NCBI GenBank assembly: GCA_030431255.1
Contig: JAUIJL010000028.1
Location: forward strand, 53,007-117,006
Direction of reading: 5' to 3'
Length of the DNA stretch: 64,000 bases
Source: Thermoanaerobaculia bacterium
GTDB lineage: Bacteria > Acidobacteriota > Thermoanaerobaculia > Multivoradales > J023
Positions 1 through 9,971 of the stretch are shown here, in pieces (positions within the stretch are counted from its first letter, which is position 1; every line of letters begins with the position of its first letter). A program made the position numbers and the translations under genes. Under the pieces are notes generated by a model. That model made no database searches. It was not told the origin of the DNA and saw nothing but the letters and a program-made list of their open reading frames with translations.

Positions 1-2393
1 CGGCTGCCGCTCTTATTGCCGTCCCACACTGCCCGGTCGAGCTCGCAACCGGACGGAACGCCGCCGAGGGTGCTGGTCTTGACCTGGACGCTGATGCCCG
101 TGCCTTCGCAATCGGTGTCCCAGCTGATGATCGGCAGCTCGCCTTGACCACGGTTGGTGACGTCGAATTGCTGGATGTCGCAGGCCAACACCGGCGGGTT
201 GTAGGTCGCCCGCTTGGTGGTCGAGCGCGCGATTTCCGAGTTGGTGCTGGTGTTCCAGAGCTGGACCCAGAAGTCGGCGGCGGTCACCGCCGGGCAGCCG
301 CTGAAGTAACCGCCGGACATGTAGTCCACCGTCCGGTTGCCGTCGGAGCTGCCGTCCCACAGGGCGTCGTCGAGCTCGCAGCCGGATTGAACGCTGCCGA
401 CCGTCGAGGTCAGGACGCGCACGGAAACGTTGCTCAGGTTGTCGCAATCCGTATTCCAAGCCACCCGCGGCAGACCGCTGGAGTAGTTGGTGATGTTGAA
501 GGATTGCAGCTCACAGGGACCCGTGGGCACCGTGGTGACGGTCAACAAAGCGCTGTTCGAGGTCACTTGGCCGCCGGCGTTGGTCACCTGCACGGAGAAG
601 GAGCCCTGCAACGCGTTGGTGGCGTTCGACACGGTCAAGGTGGCCGTGTCCACACCGGAGTAATGTCCGCCGTTGGAGAGGTTGGAGCCGTTCCGCTTCC
701 ACTGGTAGGTGAAGGGACCGGTACCGCCGACTCCGACCGAGAATTGGGCGTTGTTCCCCTCCTCCACGGTTTGGTTGCTCGGGTGGCTGGTGATGGTCGG
801 CGGCTGAGGCGCGGCCTGCACGCTCACGGTTTTGGTGGTGGTGGCGTCGAGTCCACGGCCGAAGCTGTCGTGGGTCGCGGTCACGACCACATTTTGGTTG
901 CCCGTGGAGGTGAAGGTGTGGTTCAGGTTGGTCGAGCCGGTCGGCACACCGGTGATCACGCGACCGCCGGACATATTCGGCGTGACGGTGAAGGTCACGT
1001 CTTCTTCGTACGGGTAGCAGGGACGCATCTTCACCACATAGCTCGCGTTCGAGCCGACGGTCACACTATCGGGTCCGGTGACCATGGGCTCGAGAGCGCT
1101 CGATCCACCGCTCAGCAAGTCCCACCAGCCGAGACCGAACTCATCGTCCAGGAGATTGTAGTCACGGTGGCTGGTGAAGATGGTGTCGAAATAAGCGTCG
1201 ATATCGTAGCCGGCGGAGGCGCCGGCCGCGAGGCCGCTGACAAACTCGTTGGTGCCGTCGCCGTCACCGTCACCACAGGTGTTGCCGATATAACCCCAGA
1301 GGTCGGCGGCGATGAAACCCTTTGCCTTTACACCGGCTTCCACGGCGCCCCAAGCGAGCTCTGCTTCGATGTCAGCTCGGGCCCAGCCCTCGGCACGGGC
1401 TTCCAGCTCCACACCCAGACTGTATTGGGTGTTGAAGTTATCGTTGAAATTCGAAGAGCCGGAGCAACCCTGGTCCTTGATGCACTCGTAGAAGAAATCA
1501 CCATTGATGTCGATATCCGTGGTCACGCCGAGCTCGCCGCTGATGGTGGCGGAGGCGTTGGCACCGATGTAGACCTTGAGGTCGACCGACGCAAAGGTGG
1601 CGTTGTAAAGCGGCACCTGGAGGACCTTGTGGCTCACCGAGAAATTCTGGGAGTAGGAGAGAGAGCCGGTGAGGTCGACGCTACCGTCAATGGTGGCGTT
1701 ACCGGTGATCCGAGCCTCTCGATAACCTTTGAAGACACCCAAGAAAGTCTTGTATTTGATGTAGACAGTCACCGTGCCGTTGATCGGCACATTCGCCGAG
1801 AGGGAGCCCTGGAAAGCATTATTGTTGTAATTCCAGAGGTCGTAGTTGCCGCCTTCGTTGAAGGTCCAGGTCTTGGTCCATTCCTTGGTCGCGCGGGCGA
1901 TCGAGCGGGCCTGGCTTTCCGTGATGCTCCACATGGTCGCTTCGTCGACCTCAAAAAAGTCGAAAACCGGGTCTGGGCGAGCGGAATCATCCGGCCCTTC
2001 GCTGCCGCCCGGCTCGGTCGCCGGGAAGGCCTCGTCCATCGCCGCGCTGCGAGCCCATTCGGGCATGGGGGCATAGGGGATGCCTTCGTATTGGACAATC
2101 AGCTTGTCCTCGTAGGTCGGTCCGGGAGCTTGAGTGGCTTTACCGAATTCTTCGGCACCACCACCTGGATCGCTGGGATCGTCGGGGGTAGAGCTCCAAC
2201 GGCGTAGGCGGACCCAGCCCTTACCTTCGTCGAGAATCTCAACGGTTCTTGCATCGTTGATCCAGTTGTGGCCGCCATTGTCGGGTGCGGGATCAAAGAT
2301 CTGAGCACCGACGGGCACGACGGCAAATGAAAACATGAGCGCAACCAACGACAACACGGTCGCTAGGGACGATCTGGACAGGATTCTTTCCAT
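1..2393 (-). CDS. Secreted Ig-like/repeat protein, C-terminus off the window
   Basis: The reading frame stays open from an ATG at 2393, preceded by GGAGATAG, to the left edge, so about 797 residues are visible and the C-terminus is missing. Residues 1-31 are a Sec signal peptide ending VGAQ. The middle has no fold I recognise and is rich in Asn, Thr and Ser. Around residues 430-520 lies a PKD/Ig-like stretch, and around 530-616 a clear Ig-like domain (TITSHPSNQTVEEG, then FTYQWKRNG). After that come two copies of a module of about 110 residues, starting CELQSFNIT and CDIQQFDVT, each with a GCELD-x-A-x-WDG motif; the second is cut by the window edge. It is probably a surface or exported adhesion-like protein; no catalytic motif is seen. 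A long frame on the other strand over the same bases is its shadow. Confidence 0.8.
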   Translation of the reverse strand, partial: MERILSRSSLATVLSLVALMFSFAVVPVGAQIFDPAPDNGGHNWINDARTVEILDEGKGWVRLRRWSSTPDDPSDPGGGAEEFGKATQAPGPTYEDKLIVQYEGIPYAPMPEWARSAAMDEAFPATEPGGSEGPDDSARPDPVFDFFEVDEATMWSITESQARSIARATKEWTKTWTFNEGGNYDLWNYNNNAFQGSLSANVPINGTVTVYIKYKTFLGVFKGYREARITGNATIDGSVDLTGSLSYSQNFSVSHKVLQVPLYNATFASVDLKVYIGANASATISGELGVTTDIDINGDFFYECIKDQGCSGSSNFNDNFNTQYSLGVELEARAEGWARADIEAELAWGAVEAGVKAKGFIAADLWGYIGNTCGDGDGDGTNEFVSGLAAGASAGYDIDAYFDTIFTSHRDYNLLDDEFGLGWWDLLSGGSSALEPMVTGPDSVTVGSNASYVVKMRPCYPYEEDVTFTVTPNMSGGRVITGVPTGSTNLNHTFTSTGNQNVVVTATHDSFGRGLDATTTKTVSVQAAPQPPTITSHPSNQTVEEGNNAQFSVGVGGTGPFTYQWKRNGSNLSNGGHYSGVDTATLTVSNATNALQGSFSVQVTNAGGQVTSNSALLTVTTVPTGPCELQSFNITNYSSGLPRVAWNTDCDNLSNVSVRVLTSTVGSVQSGCELDDALWDGSSDGNRTVDYMSGGYFSGCPAVTAADFWVQLWNTSTNSEIARSTTKRATYNPPVLACDIQQFDVTNRGQGELPIISWDTDCEGTGISVQVKTSTLGGVPSGCELDRAVWDGNKSGS

Positions 2394-2781
2394 GGGGACT
2401 ATCTCCGAGATGGTTGAGGTATTGGGCACGTGACGGCCCGAGAGCTACGGATCGCGATCAGTTGACATCGCAGATCCGTTTCAACTTCGGAGGTCTTCTT
2501 TTGCGTCTTCCGTGCCGGCGTCGTCGGTCGAGGCTCGGCAACCCGGGATTCGGGTCTAATCAGCGATCTCCGGGGACGAATGGGAAATCGAGCCTCTGAC
2601 CAGACATCCGCGAGCGGGCGGAGCTGTCGCTGCGGTAAACACGAGGTGTTGCCGGCGTCAACGATGGCGACGAGGTTTCGACTCCGCCTTGAATAAATAG
2701 AGCCCGGCTTCGTACCAAGAGCTACAGCCACCTAGACGGGACCATCCTTCCGAGACCACCAGCCGCAGATCAGGATCCACT
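2394..2781. other. Divergent intergenic region, 388 bp
   Basis: Lies between two divergently transcribed genes and must hold both promoters. Only the ribosome site of the leftward gene (GGAGATAG, just right of 2396) stands out. I see no convincing small gene, repeat or palindrome. Confidence 0.5.
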
Positions 2782-5451
2782 ATGAGCCGTCCGATGATCG
2801 TGTCGTTCCCCGGTTCCGCCCTCTCGGACTCCTCTACCCCTGACCCATCCTGGATCGGCGGCAAGGGTCTGTCTCTCCTGCGCATGACCGAGCTCGGCCT
2901 ACCCGTGCCGGCCGGAGCCGTGCTCTCGGCGGGCTTCTTTGCCCCGTGGGTGGAGCACATCCAAAGCTCGGAGCCTTGGCACCGCTTGAGACAACCTCAG
3001 GCAGAACAGACCCCAGAGCAAGAACGGGAGCTTTGCTCGCAGCTCAAAGATCTCTGCGCAGGCCTCCCGTGGACTGAGCAGCAGAGAGAAGCGTTGGACG
3101 GATGGCGAGAAAGCCTCTCCACCGAGCTGAAAGAAGGCCTCTTTGCCGTCCGCTCCTCGTCGCCGGACGAAGACCTAGACGCGGCGTCGTTCGCCGGCGG
3201 TTATGAAACCTGCTTGGGCATCGACCTGGAGGGACTGGAATCGGCCCTACGGCAGGTCTTCGCCTCTTGTTTGGACGAACGGGTCCTGGTCTACAAGCGC
3301 GAGAAGGGCTTCGATCCGTTTTCCGTTCGCTTCGCGGCGGTCATTCAACGGCAAATCGCCGCCGACGTCGCGGGGGTGGGCTTCTCCCTCAACCCGCTGA
3401 CCAACGATTACGACGAAGCCTTGATCGAGGCCAATTGGGGGCTCGGCGAGTCGGTGGTCTCGGGAGCCGTCTCGCCGGACCGTTGGGTGGTCGACAAAGT
3501 CGCTCTCGAGCTCGTGGATCGAGAGCTCGGGTCCAAAAAGACCTCGATCTGGCTGGAGCCTGAGGGCGGAACCTCAGAAAAGCACGGCCATCGATCCGAC
3601 GAGTCTTGCCTCGGCGACGCCTTGGTTTTGGAGCTGACAGAGCTGATCCAACGGGTGGAAGTCGCCTACGGACGACCCGTGGATATCGAATGGGCCGCCG
3701 CGGACGATCGGCTATTCCTGCTCCAGGCCAGACCGATCACCACCTACGTGCCCCTCGCCCCGGAGATGCAGACGGAACCGGGAGCGCGGCGCCGACTCTA
3801 CGCCGACGGTGCCCTCTCCAAAGGCATGACCACCAACGAGCCGCTTTCCGTGATGGAGCTGGATTGGGGCAAAAAGTTCTTGCACCCGTTCCTCCATCGG
3901 CTCTGCGGCATGCAGGGCACACCGAGCGACAACCTAGTATTCTTCGCCGGTGCCCGCCTCTATTTAAACCTTTCGCATATGCTGCGCCACTCTAGCCCGG
4001 AGAACCTGGCCAAGGGCAACCGAGCCAACGATCAGCTGATGGCGGACATCTTGGTCGGCATCGATGCCGACCGCTACCGCTCTGCCGAGCGTCCCCAGTG
4101 GTTCCGGCTGCGAAACATCGGTCCCCTTCTCAGCTTGGGATCGCAACATAAAGGCATGGTCTGGAATAGCCTGAGACCATTCTGGGCGACGGAAAAGGCC
4201 CACGCCGATTACCTGCGAGAGATCACCAAATACGAGCAGTATTTCAAGGAAGAGGTGGACCTGAGCCTACCTCTGGCTGAGCTCCAGGAGACGGCCTCTC
4301 GAAAGATGATGAATTATGTTTTCGGAGTGGCTTGTCCGGCATTGAGCGCCGGCCTATTGGCCCTCGCCCTGGTCGATCGTCTGGGCAGGAAAAAACCGGA
4401 GCTTCGGGAGCTCACGGACCGACTCCAAGTCGGTTTCGACGGCAACGTGGTGGTTGAGATGGGCATCGCCCAATATCGACTGGCCCAAATGCTGCCGCCA
4501 TCGGAATTCGAGGATCTGAGCCGACTCGAACGCAAGATTCAAGACCGTTCCCTACCCCCAGACTTCCTGGACGCCTGGGATCGCTTTATCGAGCTCTACG
4601 GCTGGCGGGGACCGAGCGAGATGGACCAAGCCAGCCCGCGCTACGCCGACGCTCCCATGCTCGCCCTGCGACAAATGTCCTACATGGCGGGCTCCGATTT
4701 CGACCCCGAAGCCACCCATCGACACAACATGGAGTCCCGCCGACAGGCTTTCGAGGAGCTCGTGGGCCGATCCGGATGGTTCCGTCGTTGGTGGTTGGGA
4801 AAGGCCCACGCCTTGATCGAACGATTTGCCGGCGCCCGCGACACGCCCAAACACCATCTCGTGCTTTTCGGCTACACCCTCCGTCGACGGGTGTTGATAG
4901 AAGGCAACCGCCTCGTCGCGGAAGGCCGTTTGGATCGCCCCGAGCACGTCTTCGACTTGACCCACGAAGATCTGCGGGACGCCGAAGCCGATCCGTCCCT
5001 GGATCTGCGCAGGATCCGCGCCGACAACACCCGTTTTATCGATCAGCTGAAGGCACAGGTCAAGCTCTTCCCCCAAGTGATCGATTCTAGGGGCAGGATC
5101 CTGCGTCCACCGGCCAAAGCGCATCAACCCGGAGAAATGCCCGGCACCGCGGTGTCACGGGGAGTGGCCCGGGGGCCGGTGAAAGTCCTCCACCGCCCGG
5201 ACGAAAAGCCCATCGAGCCGGGAGACATCCTGGTGGCCTACACCACCGATCCAGGATGGACGCCCCTCTTCGTCAACGCCGCGGCGGTGGTCCTCGAAGT
5301 CGGCGGCGTGCTGCAACACGGCGCCGTGGTCGCCCGGGAATACGGCAAACCCTGCGTCGTGGGCATCGACCGGGTCGTCAGCCGCCTGCGGGACGGTCAA
5401 ATCGTGGAGGTGGACGGCAATTCGGGCGTGCTGAGGCTGTTGGACGAGTAG
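2782..5451 (+). CDS. PEP synthase / rifampin phosphotransferase-like enzyme
   Basis: 889 residues. The N-terminal third is a pyruvate-phosphate-dikinase ATP-binding domain (GGKGLSLLRMTELGLPVPAG near residue 28, closing with LLQARPITTY near 320). The C-terminus is a PEP-utiliser swivelling domain with the phosphohistidine motif GGVLQHGAVVAREYG, His846. Proteins with this order include PEP synthases and rifampin phosphotransferases (ATP domain, substrate domain, His domain); the length fits the latter (about 860) better than PpsA (about 790). The reaction would transfer a phosphate from ATP through His846 to an unknown acceptor. It stands alone, so context does not name the substrate. The start is chosen because the N-terminal motif begins soon after it. 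Calling it an antibiotic-resistance enzyme would be inference. Confidence 0.85.
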   Translation: MSRPMIVSFPGSALSDSSTPDPSWIGGKGLSLLRMTELGLPVPAGAVLSAGFFAPWVEHIQSSEPWHRLRQPQAEQTPEQERELCSQLKDLCAGLPWTEQQREALDGWRESLSTELKEGLFAVRSSSPDEDLDAASFAGGYETCLGIDLEGLESALRQVFASCLDERVLVYKREKGFDPFSVRFAAVIQRQIAADVAGVGFSLNPLTNDYDEALIEANWGLGESVVSGAVSPDRWVVDKVALELVDRELGSKKTSIWLEPEGGTSEKHGHRSDESCLGDALVLELTELIQRVEVAYGRPVDIEWAAADDRLFLLQARPITTYVPLAPEMQTEPGARRRLYADGALSKGMTTNEPLSVMELDWGKKFLHPFLHRLCGMQGTPSDNLVFFAGARLYLNLSHMLRHSSPENLAKGNRANDQLMADILVGIDADRYRSAERPQWFRLRNIGPLLSLGSQHKGMVWNSLRPFWATEKAHADYLREITKYEQYFKEEVDLSLPLAELQETASRKMMNYVFGVACPALSAGLLALALVDRLGRKKPELRELTDRLQVGFDGNVVVEMGIAQYRLAQMLPPSEFEDLSRLERKIQDRSLPPDFLDAWDRFIELYGWRGPSEMDQASPRYADAPMLALRQMSYMAGSDFDPEATHRHNMESRRQAFEELVGRSGWFRRWWLGKAHALIERFAGARDTPKHHLVLFGYTLRRRVLIEGNRLVAEGRLDRPEHVFDLTHEDLRDAEADPSLDLRRIRADNTRFIDQLKAQVKLFPQVIDSRGRILRPPAKAHQPGEMPGTAVSRGVARGPVKVLHRPDEKPIEPGDILVAYTTDPGWTPLFVNAAAVVLEVGGVLQHGAVVAREYGKPCVVGIDRVVSRLRDGQIVEVDGNSGVLRLLDE

Positions 5452-5544
5452 TCGGCTGTTGTGAGCCCGGGGCGATTTGACTCATGCCGTTTTCGCAAGA
5501 CGACCGGCCCGCCGCGATGGCGGCCCGGCCTGGGGGTGAGGATC

Positions 5545-7440
5545 TTACCGAATCACTCGCTTCTCCGACGGCAGGCACAACATGTCGGCCCGATCGAGCT
5601 TTAGTCCGCGCTCACCGAATTGGTTGCGGATATAGGCGTTGTCGAAGATCTGCTCGGTGAGGTCGAGCTCGTAACACACGAGGTGATCTAAGGGATTTTC
5701 GATCGGTGTCGTGTTGCCGGCGTGCTCTTTTTTGGTGGGGTTGCACAACAGCAGGGGAACGATCGCTTCGAGGCCTTCCTCGAAGCCGAATTGATCTTTC
5801 AGCGAGACCTTGATCGCCTCGGAATCTCCATAGACCTCGTAGCATTTGAAATGGTCCAGACGCTCGGGGAACGGGTGGTTGCCGGGCTCGATCTTCTGGG
5901 TCGGCACGGCGAGGTACGCTGCTTTACCGATGTCCAGCTTCTGATCCTTGCCGAATTGATTGGTCACCTCCACTTGGGACGGCGTATCCCCATCGGCCTG
6001 GATGCGAATCATTTCTAGATGCGCATCCTCGTTCTGGATCGGGGTCATCACCTCGTCGTGGATCTTGGTCACCGCGTTGCAGAAGTGGCGGGTTTCATAC
6101 ACCGCGACATCGCTGGTGTTGAATTGATCCGTGAGCACGATTTCCTCGTTCACGGGTTTCTCCGCTTCGGCCGGATAACACTTGAAGTGATCGAGATCGA
6201 ATCCGGACTTCTCCGGGCGCTCGGGGGCGCCGACACCGAGGCTCGGTCCATCGACCACGCCCACCGCCACCGGTGCGGCCATGGCACCGTTGATGTTCTC
6301 GCTGAGCAGCAGACGCCGACTCGTCCAATCCACCAGCATGAGGTCTTCGTCCTGATCGCCGTCGACGTCGTAGGAATCGATGCCGCTGTAGTTGTGGATG
6401 CTGAAGGCCGGTCCCGCCGGCGCCGTGAAACCGGCCACTCCGTCGTTGGTGTAAATGTAATGGCTACCGTCGAAGGAGCCGCCCGCGATCACGTCGAGAT
6501 CACCGTCTCCCTCCACATCGAAGAGGGCCAAACCAGTGGGATTGGCGACCACGGGGAAATCGACGCCTAGATCGAATTTCAGGGTCGGCGTGGCCATGCC
6601 GCCGAAGCCGTCGCCTTGGTAAAACCACACCTGACCCGCACCTTGGCCGTTAAAACCGAGCAGCATCACGTCGTCATTGCCGTCACCGTCGACATCACCG
6701 GCGGCGACTCCGAAGACACAATTGCATTGGGCACCGGTGGGCGATGCCCAGGTCAGGTCGAGCCCGGGGCTTTGCGGCGTAAAGCTGCCCGCGGGTCCCT
6801 GAAGATAGACGTACATGCCACCGGCCACGAGATGGTCGCCGACGATGAAATCGTTGAGATTGTCGCCGTTGAAGTCGGCGATCCTCAAATAGGTACACAA
6901 AAAGCTGCCGCCGCCGGGGGTGACGCCGCTGGCGACGGTGGTGGGTGTAAAGGTATTCGACGGGTCTTGGGTATAAAGATACACCTCGGTGGTCAGACCG
7001 TCGCAGGCCAAGAAATCGTTGTCACCGTCATTGTCCATATCCGCCACATCCATGCCGTCGACGATGCTCAGGCCGTGGATGTCGGCACGGGGCGCGAAGG
7101 TGCCCGCCGCGTTGGGAAAACAATGCTCATTGACGGTGCTCGAGGACGACGATCCGGTAACCACAAAGTCTGGATTCGCCTCGCAGAGGACATCTTGAGG
7201 AATACCTTTCGTCGCCGCTTGAAGCTGATGCTTCTGAAGATCGGCGGCCCTTAGCTTCATCGCAAGGTGCTCAGGGCTTCCGGGTTTTAGGCTGCCGGGC
7301 TGTGCTCTTTCCGGCTGTGCTCTTTCCGGCTGCGGAGCGGCTTGGGACGACACTGCGAGAATGGAGATGGCGGCTCCGGTGAGAAGGGCACGGGTAAGAG
7401 AGGCACGGCTGAGGAAGGAACGGAGGGGCTTGCGGATCAT
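5545..7440 (-). CDS. Secreted FG-GAP (VCBS) repeat protein
   Basis: 631 residues from the ATG at 7440, which follows AGGAGAAACACC; a longer frame upstream has no ribosome site and would bury the signal peptide (MIRKPLRSFLSRASLTRALL..., ending SSQA). A short PERAQPERAQP repeat follows. The middle carries at least five FG-GAP/VCBS units with calcium-loop cores such as DMDNDGDND, DFNGDNLND, DVDGDGNDD, DVEGDGDLD and DVDGDQDED, which should fold as a beta-propeller. The last 230 residues hold three Cys-containing modules that include LDHFKCY, LDHFKCY and LDHLVCY, each with a DQF or NQF motif. It is likely an exported calcium-binding surface or matrix protein; no enzyme motif is seen. Confidence 0.85.
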   Translation of the reverse strand: MIRKPLRSFLSRASLTRALLTGAAISILAVSSQAAPQPERAQPERAQPGSLKPGSPEHLAMKLRAADLQKHQLQAATKGIPQDVLCEANPDFVVTGSSSSSTVNEHCFPNAAGTFAPRADIHGLSIVDGMDVADMDNDGDNDFLACDGLTTEVYLYTQDPSNTFTPTTVASGVTPGGGSFLCTYLRIADFNGDNLNDFIVGDHLVAGGMYVYLQGPAGSFTPQSPGLDLTWASPTGAQCNCVFGVAAGDVDGDGNDDVMLLGFNGQGAGQVWFYQGDGFGGMATPTLKFDLGVDFPVVANPTGLALFDVEGDGDLDVIAGGSFDGSHYIYTNDGVAGFTAPAGPAFSIHNYSGIDSYDVDGDQDEDLMLVDWTSRRLLLSENINGAMAAPVAVGVVDGPSLGVGAPERPEKSGFDLDHFKCYPAEAEKPVNEEIVLTDQFNTSDVAVYETRHFCNAVTKIHDEVMTPIQNEDAHLEMIRIQADGDTPSQVEVTNQFGKDQKLDIGKAAYLAVPTQKIEPGNHPFPERLDHFKCYEVYGDSEAIKVSLKDQFGFEEGLEAIVPLLLCNPTKKEHAGNTTPIENPLDHLVCYELDLTEQIFDNAYIRNQFGERGLKLDRADMLCLPSEKRVIR

Positions 7441-7822
7441 GGTGTTTCTCCTGGTTGAGGGCTGGCAGCGCCCAGCGCAGAGCTGAGCGTCGGGCTGCCG
7501 AGCCGGGAATCGTTCCCGGCATCCCGCTACCGCGAAATGCCGACAACTCTCCCTGCGCTTTTCCTCGAAAACCAGGGCCAAAAAATTCCGACGGGTACCG
7601 CAAGTTTTGCTGGTTTCGTCCAGAAGCTCTCTCTGGGCAGGCCCGCTCGCAACGAGCTCGCGGCACCGCTGAGGCGCCGTCGGAGAGGGCTCTCTCGCCG
7701 AGCTTACGGCAGATTTCGATAGACTCACTCCCGACCGAGGTCACCCCGAGCTCGCCGCCGATTGAATCCAGCTATGACCGTGAGACCTCGAAAACCCCAA
7801 AACAAATACATCGGAGACCGGT
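7441..7822. promoter_or_regulatory. Divergent region with hairpin 7502-7520
   Basis: 382 bp between divergent genes. The one clear structure is a perfect 8-bp inverted repeat, GCCGGGAA-TCG-TTCCCGGC at 7502-7520, about 60 bases upstream of the leftward start. It could be an operator or a leader hairpin. Nothing else is recognised. Confidence 0.4.
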
Positions 7823-8353
7823 ATGAAACCCAAATTTAAGCAGAGTGCATCCATCGTAGCGCTGATTCTGGCCCTAGGTGTCGTCACCGCCGTGGACGCC
7901 GCCAAGGACGACAAAGTAGATCCCGCTCTTTATCAAGGCCTGGAGCCGGACCAAGCCGCCGAGCAGCTATTGGAAAAAGCCCTGGTCCAAGCGGGCAAGG
8001 GCACCTGGGAGCGGATCGCCGTGGCCCAGATCTACTATTTGAGCGGCAACAAGGAGCGTGCCGAAGCTATTTTCGACGGCATTAAGAAGAAGGAAGCCGG
8101 TGATTGGATGCGAATCGCTCGCATTTACTACCGGGCCGGTGATTGGGACAAAGCCAAGCAAACCTTCGACCGGGTGATGGACATGGCGCCCAAAGACGAA
8201 GATTGGCTCGCAGAGATTGGCGCTTACTACAACCTGAAGGGTGATCGGGACAAAGCCGAGGAGCTGTTCAATCGCTCCTTCGGGCTCGACCCCGACAATC
8301 TCTACAACACCCTCTCGGCCGCCGGTTCTTTTCTCGGCGTCGAAGAGCGCTGA
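7823..8353 (+). CDS. Small exported TPR protein
   Basis: 176 residues with a ribosome site GGAGACCGGT directly before the ATG. Residues 1-27 form a signal peptide (ending TAVDA). The rest is alpha-helical with about three tetratricopeptide-like repeats (WERIAVAQIYYLSGNKERAEAIFDG, then WMRIARIYYRAGDWDKAKQTFDR, then WLAEIGAYYNLKGDRDKAEELF, shown here as separate repeats). TPRs mediate protein contacts, so this is likely a periplasmic adaptor. The next gene starts 35 bases later on the same strand, suggesting one transcript with the oxidoreductase. Confidence 0.8.
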   Translation: MKPKFKQSASIVALILALGVVTAVDAAKDDKVDPALYQGLEPDQAAEQLLEKALVQAGKGTWERIAVAQIYYLSGNKERAEAIFDGIKKKEAGDWMRIARIYYRAGDWDKAKQTFDRVMDMAPKDEDWLAEIGAYYNLKGDRDKAEELFNRSFGLDPDNLYNTLSAAGSFLGVEER

Positions 8354-8388
8354 TCTGAAGACAGGTCGCCGCCCAGGAGATCCCGAAG

Positions 8389-9948
8389 ATGGCCGAGCAC
8401 TCAGCAAATGCGACGAAACGGAACGTCACGCTTCCCCGTCTGTCCAAGGACTACCGCAGGGACGACGAGATCGCCATCGTGGGCGGCGGCGCGTCGGGAT
8501 TGGCGGCGGCGTTTTTCCTCATGGAAGCCGGCCACGATCCCACCAAGATTTCGATCCATGAGCGGAATCACTATTTAGGCGGCAACGCCCGAAGCATCTA
8601 CCTGCACGCTGTCGGCGAGTCTGAGCTCTATGTGATCCAAGACTATGAGATGGAATTCGAAAACGGCTTCGAAGACATTTATTTACGCTATGTGGATCAC
8701 CACGCTGCCGAGCAGCGGTTGAGGGTCGACGGCAATCCGAGCGTCATTCCCGTCGATCTGGGGGTTTGTGGGATCAGCCATCGGTATTTCAACGTGTTGC
8801 ACCTGCTCGCAACCCTCGACGAGCGGGTAGGCATGGGGGTTTCTACGTATCGATACGAGTCGAAGGTCTCGCGGTCGATCGTGTTGGACGGCATGACCCT
8901 TCGCACCGGCCCGAGCAGATCGGTCGTCTCCTGGCTGCAAAACAAGCTCAAAGGACAGCTCTTCCACCCTTGGAACTGGCTTCGCCTGGCTCGGTTGGCC
9001 AGAGGGCTGCAAGAAATCGACGATTATTGTCGACGCAAAGGTTTGGGCTACTTGCGGGAGAGGACCGTCGCGCAGCTACAGGACGAGCTGAGGGCGATCT
9101 CCGTCTCCGAAGACGCCATCGGCATCTTGTGCTCTTTTTGCCAAGTGGGCAGCGGTTATAGCCACGCGGACTTCCAAGAGATCTCTGCCGGCTATTGCTA
9201 TAAATTCTTCGACCAGGGAGATTTCGCCGAAGGCGGCATGGAAAACTCGATCTTCTTGAACGGCACCTCGGCCTACATCTACAAATTTGCTTCGTTTCTC
9301 GAGAGCCAGGGCGCTCGCATAGAAAAGAACAGCAAGGGTCCGACCTCTCCAGCCGCCGCCAAGCACACGATCTACGCGATCCAGCCCTACGACGCCGCCT
9401 CGATCCGCGACGGGCTGCCGAGGATCGAAAAGACCGATTCTTTGGCTTACGTGCACTGCGATCACTCCCTGGTCGCGAATAGGCGGGATGCCATTCTCGG
9501 TTACGGCAACATCAACGGCGTGGTGCAAGCGTATTGGGATTTGGATCGAATGCGACCGGATCATCCGAGCGTCGGGGCGTACATCAGCTTTACCATTCCC
9601 GATTGTGAGTCGAAAGTTGATGAGCGCCTATTCGGATCCGAAGAGATCCAATATTTCAGAAATATTTCCGGTAACGGCCACAACCTCCGCCGAGCTCCCC
9701 TGAAGCAGGTTTGGAAACATTCCTTCATCGACCCGGCGGCGGAAAAAGCAAGGCTGGAGATCCAGCAAAATCACCAAGGGAAAGACGGCGCGTTCTTCTG
9801 CGGCTCCTCCTATCTCGATTGCATGCTGCACGAGAACGCCGTCACCAGCGCGTTGGACGTCGTGTGTCTGCTGACGGGCGAGCAGGACCAGCTGACGTCC
9901 CTGGGATTCACGCCCAGCGACTTCTCCCTCGACATCCACGGCCGTTGA
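8389..9948 (+). CDS. FAD-dependent amine-oxidase-like oxidoreductase
   Basis: 519 residues, start supported by AGGAGATC. A Rossmann dinucleotide-binding motif IAIVGGGASGLAAA sits near residue 30, followed by an acidic strand end and GGNAR, the pattern of the flavin amine oxidase / COG2907-like group of predicted NAD/FAD-binding proteins. The C-terminal FCGSSYLDCMLHENAVTSAL resembles the second FAD-contact segment of that group. No signal peptide is seen, so it is probably cytoplasmic. Substrate unknown. It follows the TPR gene by 35 bases and is probably co-transcribed. Confidence 0.8.
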   Translation: MAEHSANATKRNVTLPRLSKDYRRDDEIAIVGGGASGLAAAFFLMEAGHDPTKISIHERNHYLGGNARSIYLHAVGESELYVIQDYEMEFENGFEDIYLRYVDHHAAEQRLRVDGNPSVIPVDLGVCGISHRYFNVLHLLATLDERVGMGVSTYRYESKVSRSIVLDGMTLRTGPSRSVVSWLQNKLKGQLFHPWNWLRLARLARGLQEIDDYCRRKGLGYLRERTVAQLQDELRAISVSEDAIGILCSFCQVGSGYSHADFQEISAGYCYKFFDQGDFAEGGMENSIFLNGTSAYIYKFASFLESQGARIEKNSKGPTSPAAAKHTIYAIQPYDAASIRDGLPRIEKTDSLAYVHCDHSLVANRRDAILGYGNINGVVQAYWDLDRMRPDHPSVGAYISFTIPDCESKVDERLFGSEEIQYFRNISGNGHNLRRAPLKQVWKHSFIDPAAEKARLEIQQNHQGKDGAFFCGSSYLDCMLHENAVTSALDVVCLLTGEQDQLTSLGFTPSDFSLDIHGR

Positions 9949-9971
9949 ATGTTCAAAGAAATCTATCGTGA

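Noticed and set aside
144..2207. A 687-codon open frame on the + strand
   Set aside because: It is antisense to the gene at 1-2393, which has a ribosome site, signal peptide and Ig-like domain; the + frame shows only alanine/glycine/valine-rich shadow sequence.
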